Assembly: GCA_016206515.1 (NCBI GenBank)
Contig: JACQRN010000276.1
Span: 1 to 14,698, forward strand
DNA: 14,698 bases
Direction: 5' to 3'
Origin: Planctomycetota bacterium
GTDB taxonomy: Bacteria; Planctomycetota; SBBH01; JACQRN01
The notes beneath the pieces are model-generated. The model did no database searches, was not told the DNA's origin, and was given only the letters and a program-made list of their open reading frames with translations. The position numbers and the translations under genes are program-made. Below are positions 1-6,671 of the stretch, one piece after another. How positions within the stretch are numbered: the first letter of the stretch is position 1; every line of letters begins with the position of its first letter.

Positions 1-1
1 G

Positions 2-175
2 AGCGACGCGCCGGCGCAGCGCCGGTCACGGTCCGGGGAGGCATCGCTTGGCGTGGGCTCGGTGGACGAGCGGGAGGGGAGGGGGCGCGAGGTCCGGCCG
101 GCGCGGGTCCGGATCCGCCTGAACGTGACCGATCCGGCTCTCGCCCGGGAACTGCTCGACGCCGCCGACCGGTAG
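2..175 (+). CDS. 3' end of an unrecognised gene (truncated by window edge)
   Basis: An open frame runs from the left edge without a stop to a TAG at 173-175. Its codons end mostly in G or C, like the confirmed genes here, and its tail reads as ordinary protein (RIRLNVTDPALARELLDAADR is the last stretch, shown in part). The first part is Arg/Gly/Ser-rich and could be a linker. It ends 12 bases before the EboE-like gene on the same strand, so the two may be co-transcribed, in which case it could be another member of an Ebo cluster. I do not recognise the 57 visible residues. The frame could be spurious, because GC-rich DNA is open in several frames. Confidence 0.4.
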   Translation, partial: SDAPAQRRSRSGEASLGVGSVDEREGRGREVRPARVRIRLNVTDPALARELLDAADR

Positions 176-178
176 ACT
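173..178 (+). promoter_or_regulatory. TAGACT, -10-like hexamer before the EboE-like gene
   Basis: TAGACT ends 9 bases before the ATG at 188, and the region between has no Shine-Dalgarno sequence. Its TAG is also the stop of the upstream frame. It fits the TANNNT pattern seen before other unit-leading genes in this window. No clear -35 is visible. Confidence 0.3.
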
Positions 179-187
179 TCCCCCGTC

Positions 188-1468
188 ATGTCCCGGATCC
201 CCCTCCGCTCCGGAGAGGCGCATCTCACCTACTGCCAGAACGTCCACGCGGTCGAGTCCGCCGATGCGATCCTCGACGCCCTCGGGCGGTGGGGGGCGCG
301 CGCGGCGCGGGAGGTGTTCGGGGCTGGCCCTGCCGCGGCGGGGCTGCGGCTCGGTGCGGAGGCCGCCGCGATCTTCTCGACGCGGGACGGGCGCGCCCGC
401 CTGGGCGAGGCGCTCTCTCGCGCGAACCTCTACGCGCTCACCGTCAACGCCTTCCCGTACGGCGCCTTCCAGGAGGGGCGCGTCAAGGAACAGGTGTTCG
501 CGCCCCCCTGGACCGACGAGGCTCGGCTCGCCTACACATCGCAGGTCGTCACGCTCCTGGCGGATCTCATGCCGGACGGGATCGCCGAGGGGACGGTAAG
601 CACCTCCCCCGGGACGTTCCGGCCGTGGGGGGACGACCGGGAGGTGCGCGAGAGGATTGCCGAGAACCTCGCGCGCGCCGCGGAGCGCGCCTGGCAGTCG
701 CTCGACCGGACCGGACGGAGCGTCCGCGTCTGCCTGGAGCCGGAACCGTTCGGGACGCTCCAGACTCAGGCCGACGCCCTGGCGTTCTTCGAGGGGCCGC
801 TGCGGGTCCATGCCGCGCGGTGGCTCTCGCGCCGGCGCGGGTACCCGCAGGGGCGCGCGGAGGGGATGATCCAGGAGCATCTGGGGGTCTGCCTCGACAC
901 CTGCCACGCCCTCGTGGCGCACGAGGATCCCTCCGCGGCGCTCTCGGCGTTCCGCCGCGCCGATGTGGCGGTCGGGAAGATCCAGATCTCGAACGCGCTC
1001 CATCTGCCGGGGGGCGGCGCCGACCGCCGCGGCCTGTCGGCGCTCCGGGAGTACGGCGAGGACCGCTTCTTCCACCAGGTCGTCGCGCAGGGCTCCGACG
1101 GCGCGGCGATCTGGCATGTCGACCTCGAAGCGCTCCTCTCGGGATGGCCGGACGTCCCGCTCCCCGATGCCTGGAAGCGCTCGCGTGACTGGCGCGTCCA
1201 CTTCCACGTCCCGCTCTTCGCCGATGCGCTGGAGGGAGTCCCCACCCTCCAGGAGCCGCTCGCCACGTTCCTCGCCTGGCTCGGCGCGCAGAAGGGACCG
1301 CACCCGCACCTGGAGGTTGAGACCTACACCTGGTCGCTCCTCCCCCGCGGGAACCGCCCACCCCCGGATGAGCAGGAAACCTTCGAAGGGATCTGTGCGG
1401 AACTGCGGTGGGCAATGAAGCGAATGCAGGAGACAGGAGACGGGAGGCAGGAGTCAGGAGCCAGGTAA
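188..1468 (+). CDS. eboE: EboE-like metabolite-traffic protein (xylose-isomerase-like TIM barrel)
   Basis: A 426-residue protein recognised as the EboE family from its N-terminal HLTYCQNVH motif (residues 12-20), VNAFPYGAF (86-94) followed by RVKEQVF (98-104), and the STSPGTFR stretch (138-145). The fold is the AP-endonuclease/xylose-isomerase TIM barrel. Candidate metal ligands are E184 (CLEPEP), D237/H240 (CLDTCH), Q266, H338/H340 (HFHVP) and E376 (LEVETY). In cyanobacteria and other bacteria ebo genes are linked to export or trafficking of secondary-metabolite precursors such as the scytonemin monomer, but the reaction of EboE is not established. ATG at 188 is chosen because the conserved N-terminus begins there; no ribosome-binding site is visible. 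The last 14 residues are encoded by a 7-bp tandem repeat and are probably not conserved. The family call is firm; the pathway role is inference, because no other ebo gene is identifiable in the window. Confidence 0.85.
   Translation: MSRIPLRSGEAHLTYCQNVHAVESADAILDALGRWGARAAREVFGAGPAAAGLRLGAEAAAIFSTRDGRARLGEALSRANLYALTVNAFPYGAFQEGRVKEQVFAPPWTDEARLAYTSQVVTLLADLMPDGIAEGTVSTSPGTFRPWGDDREVRERIAENLARAAERAWQSLDRTGRSVRVCLEPEPFGTLQTQADALAFFEGPLRVHAARWLSRRRGYPQGRAEGMIQEHLGVCLDTCHALVAHEDPSAALSAFRRADVAVGKIQISNALHLPGGGADRRGLSALREYGEDRFFHQVVAQGSDGAAIWHVDLEALLSGWPDVPLPDAWKRSRDWRVHFHVPLFADALEGVPTLQEPLATFLAWLGAQKGPHPHLEVETYTWSLLPRGNRPPPDEQETFEGICAELRWAMKRMQETGDGRQESGAR
1427..1465. repeat. Heptanucleotide tandem repeat (CAGGAGN, about 5.6 copies)
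   Basis: Units CAGGAGA, CAGGAGA, CGGGAGG, CAGGAGT, CAGGAGC and a partial CAGG follow one another without gaps. The array encodes the C-terminus of the EboE-like protein and overlaps the last codons of the convergent small gene. Because 7 is not a multiple of 3, gain or loss of one unit would shift the reading frame of whichever tail it interrupts. Confidence 0.85.
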
Positions 1469-1648
1469 AGAATCCTGCAGCCCCGCGACCCGAAGGGAGT
1501 CGAAGTCCAGCTCGCACTTCAGGTGCGCCGGGGTCTTGTAGATCTTGACCCCGCGCAGGGTGTAGTCCATCTCGCCGATCGAGGTGAGGAGGCGCTCGAG
1601 CTCGCGCAGCAGCTCGTCCGCGACGGACGGCCGGTCCGGGTGGGTCAT
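1454..1648 (-). CDS. Small protein translationally coupled to the sigma factor
   Basis: This 64-residue protein starts at an ATG that overlaps the stop of the sigma-factor gene by 4 bases (ATGA, 1645-1648), which is the main evidence that it is real. The N-terminal third is predicted helical and leucine-rich (DELLRELERLLTSIGEMD). A basic, strand-like segment with KIYK and LKCELDFDSL follows. There is no membrane segment, signal peptide or zinc-binding cysteine pattern, so it is not a standard zinc-finger anti-sigma factor. I do not recognise the family. By position it could modulate the sigma factor, but this is inference. Its last 12 bases overlap the end of the convergent EboE-like gene. 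The C-terminal SLPGS is partly repeat-derived. Confidence 0.65.
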   Translation of the reverse strand: MTHPDRPSVADELLRELERLLTSIGEMDYTLRGVKIYKTPAHLKCELDFDSLRVAGLQDSLPGS

Positions 1649-2340
1649 GCTCCCGCCTCCGCGAGGACCGCCTCGGCCTGCGAGGCGACGTCGGGCGTTT
1701 CGGGCGCCTCCTCCGGCGCCAGAAGCTCGGTGAGCCTCGCCTCGCCGAACAGCTCCTGCGCCCGCTCGGTGAAGAAGTGGCTGACCGTGCGGGTGTGGCG
1801 CTCGAGCAGGTCGCGCGCGCACGCCTTTTCGAGGACCGCGTTGACCCTCTGGAACTCCTTCGTGAGCGATTTGTACGAGCGCGAGAGCGCCTCGCCGATC
1901 CTCCCCCAGGTCACGTTCTGGAACCGCAGGGCGCAGATCTCCTGGTGGAGCCTGGAAAGACCTGAAAAGGCGCGCTTGAGGTCCAGCAGGAGCATCGCCG
2001 CCTCCTCGGCGGAGGGGGCGTGGTCCAGCCGCGAGATCCTCTCGTGGAGCCGCTCGGCCTCCGCGCGGCGCTTCTCGATCCGCAACGACTCGTTCGCCGT
2101 CCGGCAGAGGATCTCGTAGAAGAACGGCCGGAACTTCGCCGGGTCGCGCAGCCGGACGACCGCGCGGAACAGCCGTGCGACCGCCTCGTCGCGGATGTCG
2201 GCGCGGTGGCGGATCGACGCGTAGTTGCGGTTCAGGAACGCGTCCGCCATCTCGACGAGGTCGGCGTAATGCGTCTTCCACGCGCCGGGATCGTTCCTCT
2301 GCAGCGCCGCGACATCGAACCGTGCTCGTTGAATCGCCAT
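1645..2340 (-). CDS. Sigma-70-like (ECF-type) RNA polymerase sigma factor
   Basis: A 231-residue protein with sigma region 2 at about residues 28-92 (helical, ending NESLRIEKRR) and a sigma region 4 helix-turn-helix at about 125-172 (LSRLHQEICALRF, then VTWGRIGEALSRSYKSL). There is no region 1.1 or region 3, so it belongs with the small ECF-like sigma factors. It would direct RNA polymerase to a dedicated promoter set. About 60 residues beyond region 4 (173-231) form an extra acidic, Ala/Glu-rich tail that minimal ECF factors lack and that may be regulatory. ATG at 2340 is used. GGGAGG lies upstream but at a rather long spacing of about 14 bases, and an AACAAT hexamer ends 7 bases before the start. 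The gene is divergent from vapB and coupled to the 64-residue gene downstream. The family is fairly certain; the target regulon cannot be read from the sequence. Confidence 0.8.
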   Translation of the reverse strand: MAIQRARFDVAALQRNDPGAWKTHYADLVEMADAFLNRNYASIRHRADIRDEAVARLFRAVVRLRDPAKFRPFFYEILCRTANESLRIEKRRAEAERLHERISRLDHAPSAEEAAMLLLDLKRAFSGLSRLHQEICALRFQNVTWGRIGEALSRSYKSLTKEFQRVNAVLEKACARDLLERHTRTVSHFFTERAQELFGEARLTELLAPEEAPETPDVASQAEAVLAEAGA

Positions 2341-2397
2341 CGGCCTTATTGTTCCCTCCCATGTGGATCATGGAAGAACGATCTGACGTTGTCGTTT

Positions 2398-2436
2398 TTG
2401 ACATTTGATGCCATAAAAAGTATCATCATGATGTCA
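2398..2436 (+). promoter_or_regulatory. vapBC promoter with overlapping operator
   Basis: TTGACA (2398-2403), a 17-base spacer, and TATCAT (2421-2426) form a near-consensus housekeeping promoter. The expected transcription start is at about 2432-2435, within a few bases of the vapB ATG at 2436, so the mRNA would be leaderless or nearly so. A perfect palindrome CATCATGATG (2424-2433) covers the -10 and start. TGACAT (2399-2404) and ATGTCA (2431-2436) form an inverted repeat around the whole spacer. This layout fits autorepression by the ribbon-helix-helix antitoxin. Confidence 0.75.
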
Positions 2437-2669
2437 TGTCTAGAACAACCGTCGATATCGACGAACCCGTCCTGCGCGAGGTCAAGCGGCTCGGGAAGAG
2501 GGAGGGACGCTCCCTCGGGAAGGCGATCACGCGGCTCCTGGCCGAGGCGCTCGCGTTGCGGGGGCGTCGGAGCCCCTCCGTGTCGGCGTTCCACTGGGCC
2601 TCGCGGTCGATGGAGCCCCAGGTGGATCTCCTCGACAAGGACGCGCTCTGGAAACTCCTCGATCGATGA
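2436..2669 (+). CDS. vapB: Type II antitoxin, VapB-like ribbon-helix-helix
   Basis: A 77-residue protein with an N-terminal ribbon-helix-helix DNA-binding domain: strand TTVDID, then helix LREVKRLGKREG, then SLGKAITRLLAEAL (about residues 3-42). A C-terminal tail ending DLLDKDALWKLLDR would wrap around and inhibit the toxin. It overlaps the PIN-domain toxin by 4 bases (ATGA, 2666-2669), the usual antitoxin-first order. It is expected to bind its own promoter together with the toxin, and a palindromic operator overlaps the -10 directly upstream. The ATG at 2436 is chosen because the RHH strand starts immediately after it. There is no Shine-Dalgarno sequence, consistent with the predicted leaderless transcript. 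The class is confident; the exact partner specificity is not. Confidence 0.85.
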   Translation: MSRTTVDIDEPVLREVKRLGKREGRSLGKAITRLLAEALALRGRRSPSVSAFHWASRSMEPQVDLLDKDALWKLLDR

Positions 2670-3103
2670 GCTACTCGATCGACGTCAATCTCCTCGTGTA
2701 CGCCTCCGACGACTCCTCGCCGCACCATCGGAAGGCGCTCGCGTTCCTCGAGGGGCGCGCGGCGGATCCGGACATCCTGTGCCTGGCATGGATGACGCTG
2801 ATGTCGTACCTGCGCCTCGCCACGCATCCGTCGGTCTTCCGCTTGCCGCTCCCGCTTGAGGACGCGGCGAGGAACGTCGAAACGCTCCTGTCCCTCCCCC
2901 GGACGCGGGTCATCTCCGAGGAGGACGGCTTCTGGGAGGCGTACCAGCAGGTCGCCGCCGGCCGCCCCGTCCGCGGGAACGCCGTGCCGGACGCGCACCT
3001 GGCAGCGATCCTGCGCCAGCACGGCGTCCGTACGCTCTACACGGCGGACAGCGACTTCCGGCGATTCGAGTGGCTGGAGGTTGTCAACCCGCTGACGGGG
3101 TAG
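2666..3103 (+). CDS. vapC: VapC toxin, PIN-domain ribonuclease (Mtu_PIN_fam type)
   Basis: A 145-residue PIN-domain protein, full family length. Visible acidic residues are D6 (SIDVNLLVYA), D109 (GNAVPDAHLAAI) and D128/D130 (TADSDFRRF), which normally coordinate Mg2+ or Mn2+ in the active site. The segment YLRLATHPSVF at 48-58 and the ending NPL match the VapC subfamily expanded in mycobacteria (TIGR00028 style). In that subfamily the otherwise common glutamate near residue 47 is often replaced, as it is here (MSYLR). VapC enzymes cut RNA, commonly tRNA or rRNA, and stall translation when free of VapB; the target here is unknown. It is translated from the ATG overlapping the vapB stop. It converges on the next minus-strand gene, with only 4 bases between the stops. 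Confidence 0.9.
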   Translation: MSYSIDVNLLVYASDDSSPHHRKALAFLEGRAADPDILCLAWMTLMSYLRLATHPSVFRLPLPLEDAARNVETLLSLPRTRVISEEDGFWEAYQQVAAGRPVRGNAVPDAHLAAILRQHGVRTLYTADSDFRRFEWLEVVNPLTG

Positions 3104-3116
3104 TCGGCTACTCCCC
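3097..3116. terminator. Hairpin spanning both convergent stop codons
   Basis: GGGGTAG (3097-3103), loop TCGG, then CTACTCCCC (3108-3116) pair with one bulged T. Both stop codons, of vapC and of the convergent gene, sit in the stem. A U-run is absent, so it would be at best a weak bidirectional terminator or a 3'-end stabiliser. Confidence 0.35.
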
Positions 3117-3926
3117 CGCCGTCCCGCCGAGGGTCAGCTCGCCCGGGATGATGTCGAGCGCCTTGTACACCTCGTACTGCGAGGCGGTCAGGATCCTCTG
3201 GATATCGAGGTCGGTCTCGTCCTCGATGAGGAGCATCCTCTGGTGCACGGTGGTCCCCGCCGAGGGGAGGCGCAGGAGCTTCCAGTACCGCGCGTCCCGC
3301 TCGGGGTCATAGACGGAGACGTTCTCGAGATCGACGAACTCGGCCAGGAGGTCGGTCCCGTCGTCGCGCGGCTCCTGCATCATCGCGAGCGTCCGATCGC
3401 GCGCGCGCGCGAACGCCTCTCGCATCTGGAGCGCCTGCATGTCGTCGAGCGAGAGGGACCCGGCCAGGTCGGCGACCGACGGCCTCTGGCGCTTGAGGAT
3501 CAGCCCCTTCTCCTCGAGGGCGAGCGCGACGTGCTGGCGGACCTCCTGCTGGAGCCGCTCCTGGATCTCGGGCGTCCGGAGCGACTCGACATCCTCCACA
3601 TCCGCGCGGACCGATTCGATGATCGCCGCAATCGAGCCGTTCTCGTCGTTGAGCTCCACGAGCGCCCCGAACGACTCGCGCGTGACGCGGTCGATCTCCT
3701 CCTTCCAGGCGGCGAACTCCTCAGCGGTCAGCTGCGGCTGGTGCCGGCGCAGCGACTCGATGGACTGCCTGTGTGTCGCCTGCGTCTGTCTCTGTGTGGA
3801 GACGGTTCCGCGCACGGCGTCGAGATCCCGCCGCAACGCCCGGATCTCCCCGAGCGAGACGACCGTCCCCGCCACCGCCACGGCGGCGACAAGGCCGAGC
3901 CCCGCGATGAGCCAGCCGGTCTTCAT
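3108..3926 (-). CDS. Membrane-anchored coiled-coil envelope protein, function unknown
   Basis: A 272-residue protein. The start is placed at the ATG at 3926, because a clean hydrophobic segment (about residues 4-25, GWLIAGLGLVAAVAVAGTVV) begins right after it. The frame stays open to 4043, but that extension reads into an interspersed repeat. After the anchor comes a long charged helical or coiled-coil stretch (about 26-160; EIRALRRDLDAVRG, then QERLQQEVRQHVALALEEKG). A C-terminal part follows with LSLDDMQALQMREAFARARD and LTASQYEVYKAL, which recall the LTxxQ-type helices of Spy/CpxP periplasmic proteins. That resemblance is weak. A single N-terminal anchor with the rest outside the cytoplasm is the simplest topology. 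I do not recognise a named family. A -10-like TACAAT precedes the start by 6 bases. Confidence 0.7.
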   Translation of the reverse strand: MKTGWLIAGLGLVAAVAVAGTVVSLGEIRALRRDLDAVRGTVSTQRQTQATHRQSIESLRRHQPQLTAEEFAAWKEEIDRVTRESFGALVELNDENGSIAAIIESVRADVEDVESLRTPEIQERLQQEVRQHVALALEEKGLILKRQRPSVADLAGSLSLDDMQALQMREAFARARDRTLAMMQEPRDDGTDLLAEFVDLENVSVYDPERDARYWKLLRLPSAGTTVHQRMLLIEDETDLDIQRILTASQYEVYKALDIIPGELTLGGTAGE

Positions 3927-3932
3927 GGGGGC

Positions 3933-3938
3933 ATTGTA
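3933..3938 (-). promoter_or_regulatory. TACAAT, -10-like hexamer, 6 bases before the start
   Basis: On the minus strand TACAAT is followed by GCCCCC and the ATG, so transcription would start at or next to the start codon. No Shine-Dalgarno sequence is present. The -35 region would fall in or beside the terminus of the interspersed repeat at 3952. Confidence 0.45.
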
Positions 3939-3951
3939 GCGGGCCCCTCGT

Positions 3952-4065
3952 GTCGTCCCGAGCGAAGCGAGGGATCTGTGTGTATCGTGCGACGACATGG
4001 GGCGATGAACAGAGATCCTTCGCGCGTCTGGGTGAGGCAACATTGAATGGCGCGCTCAGGATGAC
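3952..4065. repeat. REP/MITE-like interspersed repeat with imperfect terminal inverted repeats
   Basis: The left end GTCGTCCCGAGCG and the reverse complement of the right end, GTCATCCTGAGCG, match at 11 of 13 positions. Inside, AGCGAAGCGAGGGATCT at the left and AGATCCTTCGC (4013-4023) extend the symmetry. This wording (CATCCTGAGCGAAGCGAAGGATCT type) is a widely dispersed non-coding repeat style in several high-GC phyla. No transposase is present and only one copy lies in the window. Mobility is inference. Confidence 0.6.
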
Positions 4066-4103
4066 CCGCCCCTTTTAAGGGATCAAAGAGAGGGGGCGGG
4101 TCA
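4062..4103. terminator. Strong 11-bp hairpin at the 3' end of the ABC permease gene
   Basis: TGACCCGCCCC (4062-4072) pairs perfectly with GGGGCGGGTCA (4093-4103) across a 20-base AT-richer loop. The right arm includes the permease stop codon (TGA, 4103-4101 on the minus strand) and the left arm overlaps the end of the interspersed repeat. No U-run follows on either strand, so termination activity is uncertain. Confidence 0.4.
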
Positions 4104-6671
4104 TTCTGGGGCGAGCGTCCTCCCCACCGACAGCCGGAGCGTGCGGCGGATCGGCCCGGCGGCGGCGAGCGCGGCGGCGCACGCGCCCGCGGCGACGGCG
4201 AGGAGGACCGCCCGTCCCGGGAAGGCGTACTCGAACGTGTACCCCGCCCTCTGCAGCGTGATGACGACCGCCGGGAGGTGCGCCAGCTGCCCGGTCCCGA
4301 TCCCGAGGAGCGTCCCGAGCCCCATCAGGAGCGCCCCCTCCCAGGCGGCGAGGCGCGCCAGGCGCGCCCTGTCGAGTCCGCAGGCGCGCAGGAGCGCGAA
4401 CTCCCGCGCGCGACTCCGGGCGGAGATCGCCAGGGCGAGGAAGATCGCGAACAGCCCCAGCACGCCCGCCAGAAGCGTCTGCGCGTACTGCACCGTGGCG
4501 AACTCGTCGATCTGGCGCAGGAGCGCCGCGTGGTATTCGTTCCAGGTGGAGAGGCGGATCGGGTACGCGCCGCCGAGGGCGGTGGAGACGTCCGCCTTGA
4601 TCTTGTCGAGCGAGGAGCCCGGCACGGCGTGCAGGACCGCTCCGTCGGCACCGCGGTCCGACCAGAGGGAGGCGTACCGCTCCCGGTCCATATAGAGGAC
4701 GCCCATCGGCCAGCTGTACTCGATCGCGCGCGCGACGATCCGGAAGGGGCGCGGCCCCGCGGGCGTCCCGAGCGTCACCGTGTCGCCGACCCCCGCGCCG
4801 AAGGTCCGGCAGAAGTTGTCCGAGGCGACGATCGCCTCCCCCGTCCGGAGCGCGTCGCGCGCCCCCTCCGGCGTCCCTTCGACGAGCGCCATGCGCGGCG
4901 CGTGCGGGATCGCCGCGACGGAGAAGGCGACCACGAGGACCTCGGTATTCCGATACGGCAGGAACACGTACCGGAACGGGACGACCGCCCGCACGCCACG
5001 GACGGAGGCGAGGCGCGTGAACACCTCCTCCGGCTGGGTGCGGACGCTCCGGAGGTTCGTGGCGGACTCCGCGGTGTCGGCCATCACCTGTTCGCCCCGG
5101 AAGGTCTCGAGCCAGAGGCCGATCGTCTCGCGCAGCCCCCCGACGGCGACGGCGGAGCCCACGGTCATCCCTACGGTCAGGGACAGGACGAGGACCGTCA
5201 TCGAGGTGCGCAGCGGGGCGGCCAGGAGCCCGTCGACGGCCAGGCGGGGGAGGAGGGCGCGGCCCCCTCCGGGAAGCGCCCGGCGCAGAAATCGCAGGAG
5301 GGCGTGGGTCGCCGTGGGGATCACCCCTCCCATGGCAAGGGTGAACAGGACGACCATCGCGTGCCCCGCGAAGCGGGGGACGAGGCCGGGCCGCAGATAG
5401 AGGGCGAGACACGCCCCGAGGAGGAGGAGGCCGGGGATCCCCAGGAGCGCCGAAGGGAAGCGCCCGCCGGACGCCGGCGCGAACGGCGAGAGCTCCGTGC
5501 CCTCGCGTCTCGTGGCAAACCACGCGGGGAGGACGGAGGCGAGCGCGGCGACGGCGGGCCCCAGCGCGGCGGCGGCGAGCCAGACGGGATCCGATGTGTC
5601 GAGCGTCGCGTCCTCGATCCGCACGACGCTGACCGAATACGCTGTCTGCAGGAGCCCCAGGACCCAGCGGCCGAGCGCCCAGCCGAGCGCGGTCCCCGCG
5701 GCCGACCCGACCGCGCCCAGGAGCGCCCCTTCCTGGATCAGGAGGAAGAACACCGAGCGGCGCCTCGCCCCGAGCGTGCGCAGGATCCCGATCTCCCGCG
5801 CGCGCTCGGACGACAGGTACGCGAGCGTCCCGCCGACGAGGTACGCGGCGACCGCCAGCGACAGGGCGCCGACGAGCGTCAGCCCCGAGCGGAACCCCCG
5901 GATCGCCGCCCAGGCGCCGCGGGAGGATTCCTCGGGCGCCTCGACGACGGCGCCGTCGAGCGCGTCCGTGATCGCGCGCCTCGCCGCGCCCTCCCGGACC
6001 CCTTCGGCCAGCCGGACGTCGATCCGGTCGTACCGGCCCGCGCGGTCGAACAGGTGCTGGGCCACCCCGATCTCGAGGAACATCCAGCGCCCGGCGTAGG
6101 GGCGGACCGCCTCGGGGACGTCGACGACGCCCCGCACGACGAGGGTCCGCACGCCGCGCGCGGTCCCGACGCGGAGGGTCGAGCCGGTCTGCAGGCCCAG
6201 TGCCTCCGCGCAGGGACGGGCAGCCAGGACGCCGTCCGGCCGCGCCGCCCATGCGCGCAGCTGCGCCGGGTCGAGCCCCGCCAGACCCCCGGGCAGGAAC
6301 CGTCCCAGGGCTCCTTCCCGCAGGGGATCCACCCCGAACAGCCGTAGAGTCCCCGCGCCGGGCTGGTCGGCGGCGCTCGCGTCCGCAACGCCCGCGTCGG
6401 CGGTGACCAGGGGGACCGCGCCCGCCACGCCGTCGAGCCGCTCGATCGCCGCGAGGTCCGCCCCACCGAGCGCCCCCCCCGCGCGCCGGACCGTCAGGTG
6501 CGCCCCTCCGCCGAGCGCGCGCAGGTACCGGTCGTGGGAGGTGCGCAGGCCGGCGTCCGCCAGGCGGGTGGAGGTCACGAGGGCGATCCCGAGGGCGACC
6601 GAGCCGGCGCACGAGGCGGGGAGCCAGGGCCGCCGCGCCAGCGAGCGGCACCAGAGGCGCAGGAGCCTCAC
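4101..6671 (-). CDS. ABC transporter permease with two FtsX domains (YbbP-like)
   Basis: An 856-residue integral membrane protein. A first TM segment lies at about residues 19-35, followed by a large extracytoplasmic domain (about 40-260). FtsX domain 1 is at about 268-388, with the typical REIGILRTLGARR. A central group of TM segments lies at about 408-455 and 489-511, followed by a second extracytoplasmic domain (about 515-725). FtsX domain 2 is at about 730-846, with REFALLRACGLDR. About ten TM segments and two FtsX domains in one chain are the architecture of YbbP-type (type VII) permeases rather than the four-TM MacB or LolC/E form. It starts with a GTG that overlaps the ATPase stop by 4 bases (6668-6671). 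Substrate cannot be read: relatives handle lipids, peptides or hydrophobic compounds by mechanotransmission. No membrane-fusion protein is adjacent. Confidence 0.88.
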   Translation of the reverse strand: MRLLRLWCRSLARRPWLPASCAGSVALGIALVTSTRLADAGLRTSHDRYLRALGGGAHLTVRRAGGALGGADLAAIERLDGVAGAVPLVTADAGVADASAADQPGAGTLRLFGVDPLREGALGRFLPGGLAGLDPAQLRAWAARPDGVLAARPCAEALGLQTGSTLRVGTARGVRTLVVRGVVDVPEAVRPYAGRWMFLEIGVAQHLFDRAGRYDRIDVRLAEGVREGAARRAITDALDGAVVEAPEESSRGAWAAIRGFRSGLTLVGALSLAVAAYLVGGTLAYLSSERAREIGILRTLGARRRSVFFLLIQEGALLGAVGSAAGTALGWALGRWVLGLLQTAYSVSVVRIEDATLDTSDPVWLAAAALGPAVAALASVLPAWFATRREGTELSPFAPASGGRFPSALLGIPGLLLLGACLALYLRPGLVPRFAGHAMVVLFTLAMGGVIPTATHALLRFLRRALPGGGRALLPRLAVDGLLAAPLRTSMTVLVLSLTVGMTVGSAVAVGGLRETIGLWLETFRGEQVMADTAESATNLRSVRTQPEEVFTRLASVRGVRAVVPFRYVFLPYRNTEVLVVAFSVAAIPHAPRMALVEGTPEGARDALRTGEAIVASDNFCRTFGAGVGDTVTLGTPAGPRPFRIVARAIEYSWPMGVLYMDRERYASLWSDRGADGAVLHAVPGSSLDKIKADVSTALGGAYPIRLSTWNEYHAALLRQIDEFATVQYAQTLLAGVLGLFAIFLALAISARSRAREFALLRACGLDRARLARLAAWEGALLMGLGTLLGIGTGQLAHLPAVVITLQRAGYTFEYAFPGRAVLLAVAAGACAAALAAAGPIRRTLRLSVGRTLAPE

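Noticed and set aside
26..1309. A 427-codon minus-strand frame opposite the EboE-like gene
   Set aside because: The composition is low-complexity Arg/Glu/Pro and the plus strand carries a recognisable protein family.
3390..3412. Alternating CG run inside the coiled-coil gene, a possible Z-DNA or repeat signal
   Set aside because: It is explained by Arg/Ala codons in GC-rich coding DNA.
4278..6347. A 689-codon open frame on the plus strand opposite the ABC permease
   Set aside because: Its translation is Arg/Pro/Gly/Glu-rich with no hydrophobic core or motif. The minus-strand frame encodes a clear permease with FtsX motifs, so this is a GC-driven shadow.
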